A stretch of DNA of 50,863 nucleotides from an uncultured Mediterraneibacter sp. (GTDB lineage: Bacteria > Bacillota > Clostridia > Lachnospirales > Lachnospiraceae), in assembly GCA_944383695.1 (NCBI GenBank), contig CALWQP010000021.1, positions 1 through 50,863 of the forward strand, read 5' to 3'. The notes below the pieces were generated by a model, which saw only the letters and a list, made by a program, of their open reading frames with translations, had not been told where the DNA came from and searched no databases. A program made the translations under genes and the position numbers. Shown piece by piece: positions 16,425 through 24,083 of this stretch; the first letter of the stretch is position 1, and every line of letters begins with the position of its first letter.

Positions 16425-16485
16425 AATAAGCAGCCGGCATTCTCCGACTGCTTATTATTATACTCTATTTATCTGAGTGGAACAA
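16425..16485 (-). promoter_or_regulatory. pfkA promoter followed by a leader hairpin
   Basis: On the minus strand TTGTTC (16480-16485) and TATAAT (16457-16462) are 17 bp apart. Right at the predicted start lies an inverted repeat (AATAAGCAGTCGG / CCGGCTGCTTATT, 16425-16456). It would either protect the 5' end of the mRNA or act as an early terminator. Confidence 0.5.
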
Positions 16486-16573
16486 GGAATTTCATTCCTC
16501 TTTCCCCTCTGCCTTTCCCCGGTTTTTCTCCTTCCTCCCGGATTGTTCCAAGAAGAAGGGATGCTTTGAACTT

Positions 16574-16882
16574 TCACCCATCATATTCAAATCGGGGAAT
16601 TCCGCGATATTTCTTTGTCACATCAATCACAGAGATGATACCGATACCTTTTCGTATCTTTTCTTTCGTGGAGAGAAATACTCTGTCTTGTTTTTGCATG
16701 CTTCCGTCGTAAGTATTCTCCACGATAATGTTGTCTTTGTTATCATGAAATGGCTTCAGAGCAGCGCCTTCAATAAAGCTTTCCCATGACTTTCCGCTGC
16801 GATCCCAATAGCTGTCTGCGTCGCTCTCAAAAATCTGGCTTGCGATCTGCGCCCATCTAAAAAGCAGATCCTGATTTACCAT
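16574..16882 (-). CDS. Hypothetical protein, about 102 residues
   Basis: A soluble, tryptophan-containing protein (MVNQDLLFRWAQIASQIFES..., SYWDRSGKSWESFIEGA, IRKGIGIISVIDVTKKYRGIPRFEYDG). I do not recognise the family. The ATG at 16882 has GAAGGA upstream; a TTG four codons earlier is less likely. It is the last gene downstream of the M1-M2-L copy at 16974-19151, separated by 91 bases. It has no signal peptide or membrane segment. Confidence 0.5.
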   Translation of the reverse strand: MVNQDLLFRWAQIASQIFESDADSYWDRSGKSWESFIEGAALKPFHDNKDNIIVENTYDGSMQKQDRVFLSTKEKIRKGIGIISVIDVTKKYRGIPRFEYDG

Positions 16883-16973
16883 GGCGTCCTTCAAAAGCGC
16901 CTATTTCTTTTCTGTACTTTCTCTTTCGTCCTTCCCTGCATATATGTCATAGCAGGGGCGTATTTTTTCCGTA

Positions 16974-17516
16974 TTAAAGAGTGATCCGTATCTGCCTGTC
17001 CCACTCTTCCCCTTCTTCATTTTTACTAAAATCATCATTATAAAAGATACTGATGCTATCCGCCTCCTCGCTGTCCCTTAGAATTGCAAAGAGGTAATAG
17101 CTCCACGCAACCTCCGTCTCATTCGCCGGAAGCACATCCCAGAATTCCGCCCCGGGTGCAGTGACAATCTCAAGCTTTCCCTCTCTTACCGTCCACCCTG
17201 TCTTGGCCTCCACATGAAGACACTCAGGGGCAAAATCCGTCTCCCCGTAATTGGTCGCTCTGCCAGAGAGCACAAGATAATGATAGCCTTCTGTCTCCGG
17301 ATAATAGTCATAATATCCCAGAGGCTCCGGTGGCTGTACTTGTGTGCGGTATTCTGTCTGTTCCACTTCGAATTCCACATCACCTATGACAATACGTTCT
17401 GCGTCCTGCTCCACCGTATTCACCGCTGCCGAACCAGATGCACAACCTGAGAGCAGGCAGGCCGAAAGAACCATGGCGGCCATGCTTGCTAAAACACGTT
17501 TTTTTCTCACTTTCAT
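16974..17516 (-). CDS. L protein, copy b: lipoprotein with Ig-like domain
   Basis: A 180-residue predicted lipoprotein. The signal peptide ends in LLSGCASG, a lipobox with Cys near 25. The mature part carries QTEYRTQVQPPEPLGYYDYYPETEGYHYLVLSG, similar in layout to the paralogue at 21218-21760 (LKDQVAPPDPYGYYTYYEEHDGYQYYVAS). The domain looks like an all-beta, DUF4352/DUF5067-type extracellular fold. It is the third gene of an M1-M2-L triplet and starts two bases after the M2 stop. The function is unknown; linkage suggests an outer partner of M1 and M2. Confidence 0.75.
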   Translation of the reverse strand: MKVRKKRVLASMAAMVLSACLLSGCASGSAAVNTVEQDAERIVIGDVEFEVEQTEYRTQVQPPEPLGYYDYYPETEGYHYLVLSGRATNYGETDFAPECLHVEAKTGWTVREGKLEIVTAPGAEFWDVLPANETEVAWSYYLFAILRDSEEADSISIFYNDDFSKNEEGEEWDRQIRITL

Positions 17517-17517
17517 C

Positions 17518-18294
17518 CTATCTCACCACCAATGTTGCGTTTGCTGCTCCCCGGTTCATACCCTCTTCGTAGTTTTCAAGGCTTGCTGTCTGTACAAGAA
17601 TATAGATCGGATACTCCCCTTCCGGAAGCTCCTCTGATATATCCCACTCTGTGACAGCCATCCCCGGGGCGATCCAGCCGCTCTCATAGACCTGCTCCCC
17701 GGTATCAGACAGGCTGATCTGATACTTAAAGTAGCAGGGATTCCCCTCCGGATTGGCCAGAGCAGCATGCACTGTTGTGCCGCCCGCGTCCATGGTGATC
17801 GTACCGAATCCGGGCATCATAATCTGGCTGGGATCCTCGTTCTTCATGCCATCAGGCATCTGGTAAGCGATAGACGACTCATCCAGATCTGGCGTCCCCT
17901 GCTGTGACAGATACCACCAGAGCCCTCCTCCCATAAGTGCAAGAAGAATAATAATCGGAAGCAGGATCTTTACAAGGGATCTGCGGATTACTCTCACATA
18001 CCGGAGCTCTCCTGCTTCATCCTCACACGGAATATATCCGGCTTCTTTCTGGCTATATCCTAACTGCGTCCGGAAATGGAGGACGTCCATTTTCTTTTTC
18101 TTATTGGTCTCCCCAGCGCCTTCTAGTAACCCTATCGGTGATTTCTTCGCCCGGTATCCGGTATCTCCCGCGATGTCCTGAGGCGTAATCTTCTTATCCC
18201 CAGCCTGCTTTGACGGAATATATTTCCAGAGATTCTTGTTTTTATCGCGAAAGTTCTTTGTACATAAAGTATCGGTTCTTTCTATTAATCTCAT
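17518..18294 (-). CDS. M2 protein, copy b: N-in single-pass membrane protein with NPEGNPCYF ectodomain
   Basis: About 258 residues from the ATG at 18294, chosen because it aligns end to end with the paralogue at 21757-22536 and has GGAG upstream; an ATG at 18333 gives 13 more residues. The cytoplasmic part (about 1-120) holds FRDKNKNLWKYIPSKQA and GYIPCEDEAGELRYVRVI. One membrane helix follows (ILLPIIILLALMGGGLWWY). The ectodomain has DLDESSIAYQMPDGMKNEDP, MMPGFGTITM and NPEGNPCYFKYQISL. It is a member of the four-protein M1/M2 family in this window. No enzyme motif is seen. Confidence 0.75.
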   Translation of the reverse strand: MRLIERTDTLCTKNFRDKNKNLWKYIPSKQAGDKKITPQDIAGDTGYRAKKSPIGLLEGAGETNKKKKMDVLHFRTQLGYSQKEAGYIPCEDEAGELRYVRVIRRSLVKILLPIIILLALMGGGLWWYLSQQGTPDLDESSIAYQMPDGMKNEDPSQIMMPGFGTITMDAGGTTVHAALANPEGNPCYFKYQISLSDTGEQVYESGWIAPGMAVTEWDISEELPEGEYPIYILVQTASLENYEEGMNRGAANATLVVR

Positions 18295-18347
18295 TGTTTT
18301 CCACTCCATTTTTGATAGGTTTTCATTTTCCATTCTAATCCCCGGAA

Positions 18348-19151
18348 CTATTCAACTGTAATCGTTGTATTTACAGCTCCCCGGTTCATTTCGGACTTGC
18401 CGTCCTCAATTGAAGTAGTCAGCGCCAACACGGTCACATCATAGGTGCCCGGCTCAAGTGTCCGGTTCAGATCAAACTCCATGATCGCGCTTCCCGGACC
18501 CACAAGACCAGACTCATATAGGATTTCCTCTGTATCCTGCAGCGTAATCTGATATTTAAAATAGCAAGGGTTTCCCTCCGGGTTATAAAGTACGTGCTCA
18601 ATGCGAGTACTGCCCGCCTCCATGGTAAATCCGCTAATTCCCGGCATGAGGGTCTGGCTGGGATCCGTATTCTCAAGGCCTTCTACATGATAGGCAATGG
18701 CTGACTCATCCAGTCCCGGAATCTCATCTTCTCTCAAATACCAAAGCCCTCCCGCGATCAGCCCTATAAGCAAAAGAAGCAACAGTATAGGAACAAGGTA
18801 AGCCTTCACAGCTGATTTTCCAAGAATGCGGACACAGCTTGGATCTCCAGTCACTTCTCCTGTGTTGTCTACTGGAAGGACCGAAATATATCCGATGGTC
18901 TTCTCGCTGAATTTCTTTTTTGATTTATATTGATAAAGCCCTCTTCGTACCTCCCCGTCACGCAGGAGAAGGTTCGCGCTGCCGCTGTCTTTCTTCCTCA
19001 TATCTGCGCTGATGCGCCGTTCCTGTTCTGGAAGTCTTAGAAATTCTTTTCTGGTCAGATACTCCCACTGATTACCCTTTTTGTCAGTGAAAATGTTCTG
19101 TGCTTCCTTATCTCTTTCGTACTCTTCGTTTCTTCTGATAATATACTGCAT
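18348..19151 (-). CDS. M1 protein, copy b: N-in single-pass membrane protein with NPEGNPCYF ectodomain
   Basis: A 267-residue protein starting MQYIIRRNEEY with GGAGAG upstream. The cytoplasmic region contains FTDKKGNQWEYLTRKEF and TIGYISVLPVDNTGEV. A membrane helix (AYLVPILLLLLLIGLIAGGLWYL) precedes the ectodomain, with GLDESAIAYHVEGLENTDPSQTLMPG and NPEGNPCYFKYQITL. It is clearly homologous to M1a at 22536-23342 and more distantly to M2 proteins. It is the first gene of the second M1-M2-L triplet and carries a hairpin 32 bases upstream, like M1a. Confidence 0.75.
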   Translation of the reverse strand: MQYIIRRNEEYERDKEAQNIFTDKKGNQWEYLTRKEFLRLPEQERRISADMRKKDSGSANLLLRDGEVRRGLYQYKSKKKFSEKTIGYISVLPVDNTGEVTGDPSCVRILGKSAVKAYLVPILLLLLLIGLIAGGLWYLREDEIPGLDESAIAYHVEGLENTDPSQTLMPGISGFTMEAGSTRIEHVLYNPEGNPCYFKYQITLQDTEEILYESGLVGPGSAIMEFDLNRTLEPGTYDVTVLALTTSIEDGKSEMNRGAVNTTITVE

Positions 19152-19182
19152 CGGTATTTATCTCTCCTGATTTTTCATACGT

Positions 19183-19209
19183 CAAGAGCCGGCATAAGGC
19201 CGGCTCTTG
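19183..19209 (-). repeat. Hairpin upstream of M1 copy b
   Basis: A perfect 11-bp stem (CAAGAGCCGGC / GCCGGCTCTTG) with a five-base loop, 32 bases upstream of the M1b ATG. A hairpin stands at the same place upstream of M1a (23371-23404), so the element seems to belong to the module. It may be a leftover intercistronic terminator of a gene formerly upstream. Confidence 0.6.
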
Positions 19210-19547
19210 CGCCATTTGATATGATGTGTAAATAATAGATTACTCTGTTTGAATAATTGAAAAAATATAAGAACCTGCATAAATACCGATTTTTTGTAAT
19301 AAAAAGTTCTATTTGATAACAAAATGATAATATTGGCTGAAAATCATCTATTTACTTTTGGCTTTTCACGCAGAGTGTCCAGTTCTTGGAGTGTCTGTTC
19401 TGCCTCCATTTTGGGGATAGGTATGGCGCCATTGATCGTATTGCTCCTCGGTGATTTAGCCGTATGCCAGTTTCTCTGACTGTCCAATACAACAAAGTAT
19501 AGTAATATATCACTATAAGTGTAGAATAAACAAGAGAGAGGTAACCT
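19210..19547. other. A+T-rich left flank of the integrase element
   Basis: There is no convincing gene here. The minus strand has a short coding-like stub ending at 19344 (…KMEAEQTLQELDTLREKPKVNR, stop), perhaps the end of a lost mobile-element gene. An inverted repeat TATAGT-N8-ACTATA at 19498-19517 lies 31 bases before the small xis-like gene and could be an operator. No clear att direct repeat was found. Confidence 0.4.
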
Positions 19548-19670
19548 ATGGAAAAAATGTTTATGCGGGTAAGCGAAGTCACGGAGGCGCTGGATGTTTC
19601 CAAGTCTTACGCTTACAAATTCTTTTATGAACAGTTTTACGGAACACAGTCTTACGAAAGGAGGAATTAA
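19548..19670 (+). pseudogene. Excisionase-like helix-turn-helix remnant with internal deletion
   Basis: A 40-codon frame starting MEKMFMRVSEVTEALDVSKSYAYK, the N-terminal half of the small winged-helix excisionase/DNA-binding proteins that accompany Tn916-type and Clostridial integrases. The text then jumps to FFYEQFYG, which in full-length relatives comes about 25-30 residues later, so an in-frame deletion has removed the wing. AGAGAGG precedes the ATG. It is probably not functional. The integrase starts two bases later. Confidence 0.6.
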
Positions 19671-19672
19671 AA

Positions 19673-20779
19673 GTGCCAGTATATAAAACTGAGAAAAACG
19701 GAACATGGTATGTCATGGTGCGTTATAAAGACTGGAAAGGAGAGCGTAAGCAGAAATGTCAGCGTGGATTTGCCACTAAGCGGGAGGCAAAGGAGTGGGA
19801 GCGGCAGTTTCAGCTACAGAAACAGGCAAATATGGATATGACGTTAGAAAGTTTCTGCAAGTTGTATGAGGCAGATGTGCGTCCACGATTAAAAGAAAAC
19901 ACATGGCTTACAAAGGAAAGCATTATTCAAAACAAAATTCTTCCCTATCTGGGGCAGAAAAAAATGTCGGAGATTACGGCAAAAGATGTGATCGACTGGC
20001 AGAATGAGATGCACAACAAGAAGGGGAGAACGGGGAAGCCGGTTTCGCCCACTTATCTGAAAACGATTCATGGACAGTTGAGTTCCATTTTCAACCATGC
20101 TATCCGATACTATGATCTGAATGTCAATCCGGCGAGAAAAGCAGGGACAATGGGGGCAGAGGAAAGCAAAGAAATGTTGTTCTGGACAAAAGAAGAGTAT
20201 CTGAAATTTGCGGAGGCAATGATGGATAAGCCGCTTTCCTACTACGCTTTTGAAATGCTTTATTGGTGCGGTATCAGGGAGGGCGAACTGTTGGCGCTGA
20301 CGCCGGCGGACTTTGATTTTCATAATCAGACGGTGACAATTAATAAGTCTTATCAACGGCTAAAGAGAAGAGATGTGATTACTGGCCCGAAGACGAAGAA
20401 AAGCAACCGGGTAGTTAAAATGCCCCAATTTCTTTCTGAGGAAATAGAGGACTGTATGAAGCTGTATTACAGTCTGGAATCAACAGACCGTTTGTTTCCA
20501 GTGACAAAGCATTATTTATCACATGAAATGGACAGAGGGTGTAAGGCTGCCGGAGTAAAGAGGATCAGGATTCATGACCTTCGTCACAGCCATGTTTCTC
20601 TGCTGATAGATATGGGATTTACCGCACTGGCGATTGGAGACAGGGTAGGACATGAAAGCGAAAAAATCACGTATCGCTATGCACACCTGTTCCCTTCAAA
20701 GCAGACTGAAATAGCAAACAGGCTCAATATTGAACGGACAGGGAATGAGACAGATATCAATTCCGTGATAACAAATTGA
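19673..20779 (+). CDS. Tyrosine-recombinase integrase
   Basis: A 368-residue phage/ICE-type integrase, GTG start with GAAAGGAGG upstream. An AP2-like arm-binding N-terminus (GTWYVMVRYKDWKGERKQ...), a SAM-like core-binding domain (about 55-160) and the catalytic domain. Catalytic residues are visible: R in CGIREGEL (about 200), K in GPKTKKSNR, HDLRHSH (about 300), GHESEKITYRYAH with H and the nucleophile Y (about 334). It appears intact. It is one of few plus-strand genes and splits the two M1-M2-L triplets. The rest of the element is lost. Confidence 0.93.
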   Translation: MPVYKTEKNGTWYVMVRYKDWKGERKQKCQRGFATKREAKEWERQFQLQKQANMDMTLESFCKLYEADVRPRLKENTWLTKESIIQNKILPYLGQKKMSEITAKDVIDWQNEMHNKKGRTGKPVSPTYLKTIHGQLSSIFNHAIRYYDLNVNPARKAGTMGAEESKEMLFWTKEEYLKFAEAMMDKPLSYYAFEMLYWCGIREGELLALTPADFDFHNQTVTINKSYQRLKRRDVITGPKTKKSNRVVKMPQFLSEEIEDCMKLYYSLESTDRLFPVTKHYLSHEMDRGCKAAGVKRIRIHDLRHSHVSLLIDMGFTALAIGDRVGHESEKITYRYAHLFPSKQTEIANRLNIERTGNETDINSVITN

Positions 20780-20880
20780 TAACACTGGCAGAGATAAACC
20801 GTGGGAGTATGACAGTCGGAAACAAATAAAATTAGATAAGATCAAATCTTCCATATAAAACTGTATAAAAACAGATTTGA

Positions 20881-21228
20881 TTTTGCGGGTTTATTAATAA
20901 AGAGAATGAAGAACTTTGTTTAATAGAAGTAGCGGCATGGGACATTGAGGATCACATGCAGGGACTGAATGGCACATACGACATAGAAAGAACAGAAGTC
21001 ACTTTGGAGCTGGAAAAATCATAGGATGCCAAGGAGGGGTATCATTACCACGTTGTATATGGGAAGCTGCTCAATCCTTCCCATACAACGCTTTGTGCAA
21101 CGGATTTCGGAGCTGCTTCATGGAATGGCGGGAACGAATACGAGAGCAAAGTTTTATCGGAAAACAGCACCGAATTCACATTTATGGAAAGTGATGAAGA
21201 GACTAATGAACTTATCACTAAGAAATGA
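20881..21228 (+). pseudogene. Degenerate plus-strand coding remnant
   Basis: One frame of 115 codons runs from 20881 to the TGA at 21226-21228, broken only by a TAG at 21022-21024. The first part reads ELCLIEVAAWDIEDHMQGL; the second DAKEGYHYHVVYGKLLN...NSTEFTFMESDEETNEL. There is no start codon with a ribosome site at the left end. The second half recalls the GYHYLVLSG strand of the L lipoproteins, but the match is too short to claim. It probably is cargo of the integrase element. Its end overlaps the end of the converging L gene. Confidence 0.45.
21051..21090. repeat. Inverted repeat inside the remnant
   Basis: CGTTGTATATGGGAAG and CTTCCCATACAACG form a 14-bp stem with a two-base bulge around a ten-base loop. 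A T-rich CTTTGTG follows on the plus strand. Function is unclear. Confidence 0.45.
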
Positions 21229-21760
21229 CGCGGAGTATGTTCTTCATATCATACTGTTCTGCATCTTCTTTTACTGTGAATCCATGATTGTAGTATATAT
21301 TTACAGTTTCAGGAATACCTGCCTCTTTTTTCACCAGGACGAATAAATATCCTTTGCACTCTTTACCTGCATCCAGCGTCTCTTGGAAATCTGTATCCAC
21401 CTCATTTAAGAGTACAAGCTTTCCTTCTGCTCTGCTTTCATCCGCCATGTCCGCAGTGACGAGACAGCTTGAAGAATTAAAAAGTCTGTCGCTTTCATTT
21501 TTTACTGTCACCGATGCTACATAGTACTGATACCCATCATGTTCTTCATAGTATGTATAATACCCATAAGGATCCGGGGGAGCCACCTGATCTTTCAAAC
21601 CAGTTTCGTTGACAGTCAAAGTGATATCTTCCAATACTATTGTGCCTGACAGATCCTGCTCTACCATCTTTTCTGCCTGAGGGCCTTTATCTGTACAGCC
21701 GGTAAAAAGAAACAGAGAGAGAGCAGTGCTTACAGCCAGAGTTAGAAGTTTTATCTTCAT
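21218..21760 (-). CDS. L protein, copy a: lipoprotein
   Basis: A 180-residue predicted lipoprotein with lipobox FLFTGCTDK (Cys about 22). The mature domain includes IVLEDITLTVNETG, VAPPDPYGYYTYYEEHDGYQYYVASV and INIYYNH-like VNIYYNHGFTVKEDAEQYD. It has the same length and layout as the copy at 16974-17516, and the 3' half survives as a relic at 47681-47878. ATGA overlaps the M2a stop by four bases, which indicates coupling. Its stop lies at the edge of the integrase remnant, which may have inserted just downstream of this operon. Confidence 0.75.
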   Translation of the reverse strand: MKIKLLTLAVSTALSLFLFTGCTDKGPQAEKMVEQDLSGTIVLEDITLTVNETGLKDQVAPPDPYGYYTYYEEHDGYQYYVASVTVKNESDRLFNSSSCLVTADMADESRAEGKLVLLNEVDTDFQETLDAGKECKGYLFVLVKKEAGIPETVNIYYNHGFTVKEDAEQYDMKNILRVIS

Positions 21761-22536
21761 TCTTCTTTAACCTCCAGTTTGGAAGCGATCACGCCATTAT
21801 TCATAGGCTGAGTATAGTCGTCCAGCAGACCTGTTTCTACTGTCACCTGTATATCATAAGTCCCGGGCTCAAGGTCTTTTTCGATTGTAAACTCTGTAAC
21901 AGCTGTGCCCGGTTCCAGCCAGCCTGATCTGTACAGTTCTTCCTTGGTATCCGCCATCGAAATGATATATTTAAAATAACAGGGATTTCCCTCTGGATTA
22001 ACAAGCGCCGCCTGGATCTGCCCTGTCTGGGCATCCATCGTCAGCGTACCAAATCCCGGAAGCATGATCTTGGTTGGATCATTGTTTTTCACGCCGTTTG
22101 GCATCTGATATGCAATAGCCGCTTCGTCCAAAGGAGGTCCGCTCTCCTTTGTAAAATGCCAGACTGCCACGCCCACTCCTGTTAAGAGGATTAAAGCGAT
22201 AAAAAGAGGCAGAAGCACCTTTGTCCAGGCTGTGCCGATCACACGCACATATCCTGTTTCTCCGCCTTCAGATTGACAGGGTATTACGCCTTTGAACTTC
22301 TCGGAATATTTCAGCTTCTCCCGGTACTTTACTACAGGGCAGGACTGACTTTCATCTTCTCCGTACAGCTTTCCTACAATAGCTGCTTTATGTTTTGGCG
22401 GTACGTCTCCTACAATATCCCGGTGGCTGATATTTTGCTCTTTTGCTTTATCTGCGGGCATATAAGGCCACCGCGCGCCGCTCTTATCTTTCCATATGCT
22501 GCTGCAAGCTCGGTCTTTTAAGACTGTATACTTCAT
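21757..22536 (-). CDS. M2 protein, copy a: N-in single-pass membrane protein with NPEGNPCYF ectodomain
   Basis: A 259-residue protein. The cytoplasmic part contains WKDKSGARWPYMPADKA, a RDIVGD block and FKGVIPCQSEGGETGYVRVIG; then a membrane helix (VLLPLFIALILLTGVGVAVW). The ectodomain has PLDEAAIAYQMPNGVKNNDP, IMLPGFGTLTM and NPEGNPCYFKYIISM, ending in MNNGVIASKLEV. It starts on the last base of M1a's stop (TAATG), so the two are coupled. The relic at 47996-48098 matches its last 30 codons. Role unknown; likely paired with M1. Confidence 0.75.
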   Translation of the reverse strand: MKYTVLKDRACSSIWKDKSGARWPYMPADKAKEQNISHRDIVGDVPPKHKAAIVGKLYGEDESQSCPVVKYREKLKYSEKFKGVIPCQSEGGETGYVRVIGTAWTKVLLPLFIALILLTGVGVAVWHFTKESGPPLDEAAIAYQMPNGVKNNDPTKIMLPGFGTLTMDAQTGQIQAALVNPEGNPCYFKYIISMADTKEELYRSGWLEPGTAVTEFTIEKDLEPGTYDIQVTVETGLLDDYTQPMNNGVIASKLEVKEE

Positions 22537-23342
22537 TACTGTTCCGTCCTTTCTGCCACTTCTAATTTCACTGCCACAACTCCGTTGTTTAACGAAGTTT
22601 CCCCGTCGTCCAGACTGGTAGTTGAAATCTGCACTTCCCCGTCATAGCTTCCTGCTTCCAGAGGCCTGTTGATATCAAAACCGATGATCGCTTTACCAGG
22701 TTCCACAAGGCCAGACTCGTAGAGAGTCTCACCCGTGTCGATTAAAACCAGTTTAAAGCGGAAGTAACAGGGATTTCCTTCAGGATTGTGGAGTACATTC
22801 TCTAAATGAGTCTGTCCCGGCTCCAGTTTCATAGTACTTAACCCCGGAAGCATGATCTGGTTCGGATCCTGATTTACCACGCCTTCTACATGATATGCCA
22901 TGGCCGCCTCATCCAGGTCAGGATGATCGGGTTTTCTGCTTTGTATATACCATGCCAGAAATATAGCTGCTGCAATGCCCAGAACTATAAGAGCCGTCAG
23001 TAAAATCCGAAGTACGGATGTCTTCACAATACGGAGGTATCCTGGCTGTTCGCCTGCCGCTGTCTGTACGGTTATAGGGATATAACCTGTAATAGACTTG
23101 GACCAGCTTAAACTTGTATCATAGCGGTAAACTCCTACAGCATGGAGAACGACACCACTGTCATCCAGGTCTGTAAGCTGGCGCTGTGCATCCTGGCTGT
23201 CTTTTTTCTTAAAGTCGCCGTATATCTTTTTTTCCGCGTCTTTTAAGGCTCTATACTCTTTTCTGCTTATGTATTCCCACTGACCGCCTTTTTCGTCTTT
23301 TAATCTTTTACTGCCTACCCCTTTTCTTAGAGCATACTGCAT
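22536..23342 (-). CDS. M1 protein, copy a: N-in single-pass membrane protein with NPEGNPCYF ectodomain
   Basis: A 268-residue protein from the ATG at 23342 (MQYALRKG), which aligns with the MQY start of M1b and has GAGGAAA upstream; an ATG eight codons earlier is less likely. The cytoplasmic domain has LKDEKGGQWEYISRKEYRAL. A membrane helix (ILLTALIVLGIAAAIFLAWYI) leads to HPDLDEAAMAYHVEGVVNQDPNQIMLPG and NPEGNPCYFRFKLVL. The C-terminus keeps SLDDGETSLNNGVV. It is the first gene downstream of the secreted subunit and a perfect palindrome. Confidence 0.75.
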   Translation of the reverse strand: MQYALRKGVGSKRLKDEKGGQWEYISRKEYRALKDAEKKIYGDFKKKDSQDAQRQLTDLDDSGVVLHAVGVYRYDTSLSWSKSITGYIPITVQTAAGEQPGYLRIVKTSVLRILLTALIVLGIAAAIFLAWYIQSRKPDHPDLDEAAMAYHVEGVVNQDPNQIMLPGLSTMKLEPGQTHLENVLHNPEGNPCYFRFKLVLIDTGETLYESGLVEPGKAIIGFDINRPLEAGSYDGEVQISTTSLDDGETSLNNGVVAVKLEVAERTEQ

Positions 23343-23370
23343 CTTGCTTTCCTCTCTTCTTTTCATGTTG

Positions 23371-23404
23371 AAAGATTCAGACGTCTGCAGACGTCTGAAT
23401 CTTT
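23371..23404 (-). terminator. Perfect 34-base palindrome between the secreted subunit and M1 copy a
   Basis: AAAGATTCAGACGTCTG on one arm is matched exactly on the other. It stands 35 bases past the stop of the 193-residue gene and 28 bases before the M1a start. A poor T-run follows on the minus strand (TTTCAA). It could stop most transcripts, so that the structural genes are made in excess of the membrane module. Confidence 0.65.
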
Positions 23405-23439
23405 TATTTCATACTAAAGGATATTTATCTTATTTTTTA

Positions 23440-24021
23440 TTAAAGAGTAGGTGTAAGCTGTGATACATAGTATGTAAGTGTATCTGAGAATACGACACCC
23501 TGCTTAGCCACCTTCACATCTTGCGTCATTTCCGCCTCACCGCTGATGTTTGAAGCATCGGGAGTTAAAACACCTACGATATCACCCTGTGTAGCGCTTG
23601 GATGAGCCAGATTATTATCTGTAGCATCTTTCGCAGCATTGTTCATAACATCACTATTGTACGTTAAGGTGTATGCAGCCTCTTGCCCCGCATAAGTATC
23701 ATTTTTTAATTTATAAGCATTTTTTGAAAATACATCTACCTGTACTGATAAGTTTGGATCCAGGTCTCCATCTGTTGTGTCAGCATCCATTAAAGCTACA
23801 GACATATCACTTACATCTCCTACATCAGAAAACACTACATCAGCCGGAATTGTTACATAGTAAGATCCATCTGCACCCGGCGGTACAAGCGCGCCAGCAA
23901 TATATTTTACCTGTACATCTCCGGTGTCTTTTGCGAATGCTGTTACTCCCATCGGTCCAGCTGCTGTTACAGCTAATGCTCCTGCTAAAGCTAATCCCAT
24001 TACTCTTTTCTTTGTTGTCAT
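23440..24021 (-). CDS. Secreted surface subunit, 193 residues
   Basis: A protein from the ATG at 24021 (MTTKKRVMGLALAGALAVTAAGPMGVTAFAKD), chosen because AGAGGAA lies six bases upstream; an ATG two codons earlier is too close to it. A Sec signal peptide ends at about residue 27 (TAFA). The mature protein is all-beta (GDVQVKYIAGA, GSYYVTIPADVVFSD, LSVQVDVFSKNAYKL, FSDTLTYYVSQL) with no anchor or cysteine. It resembles the last 175 residues of the giant protein. A pilin-like or WxL-like wall subunit is possible. Not recognised as a named family. Confidence 0.65.
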   Translation of the reverse strand: MTTKKRVMGLALAGALAVTAAGPMGVTAFAKDTGDVQVKYIAGALVPPGADGSYYVTIPADVVFSDVGDVSDMSVALMDADTTDGDLDPNLSVQVDVFSKNAYKLKNDTYAGQEAAYTLTYNSDVMNNAAKDATDNNLAHPSATQGDIVGVLTPDASNISGEAEMTQDVKVAKQGVVFSDTLTYYVSQLTPTL

Positions 24022-24083
24022 ATACATTTCCTCTCTTTCTTTTTTGTTTTTTACTAAAGGGTATTTAAAAATTTTAATAGAAA

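Noticed and set aside
19344..19706. A 120-codon minus-strand frame over the xis-like gene
   Set aside because: It is antisense to the better supported xis/integrase start, has no ribosome site and mixed composition. Only its last 25 codons look like protein, and these were noted as a possible relic.
23440..24021. WxL-domain identification of the 193-residue protein
   Set aside because: It has the all-beta look and an aromatic C-terminus, but no W-x-L motif is present, so no family name was given.
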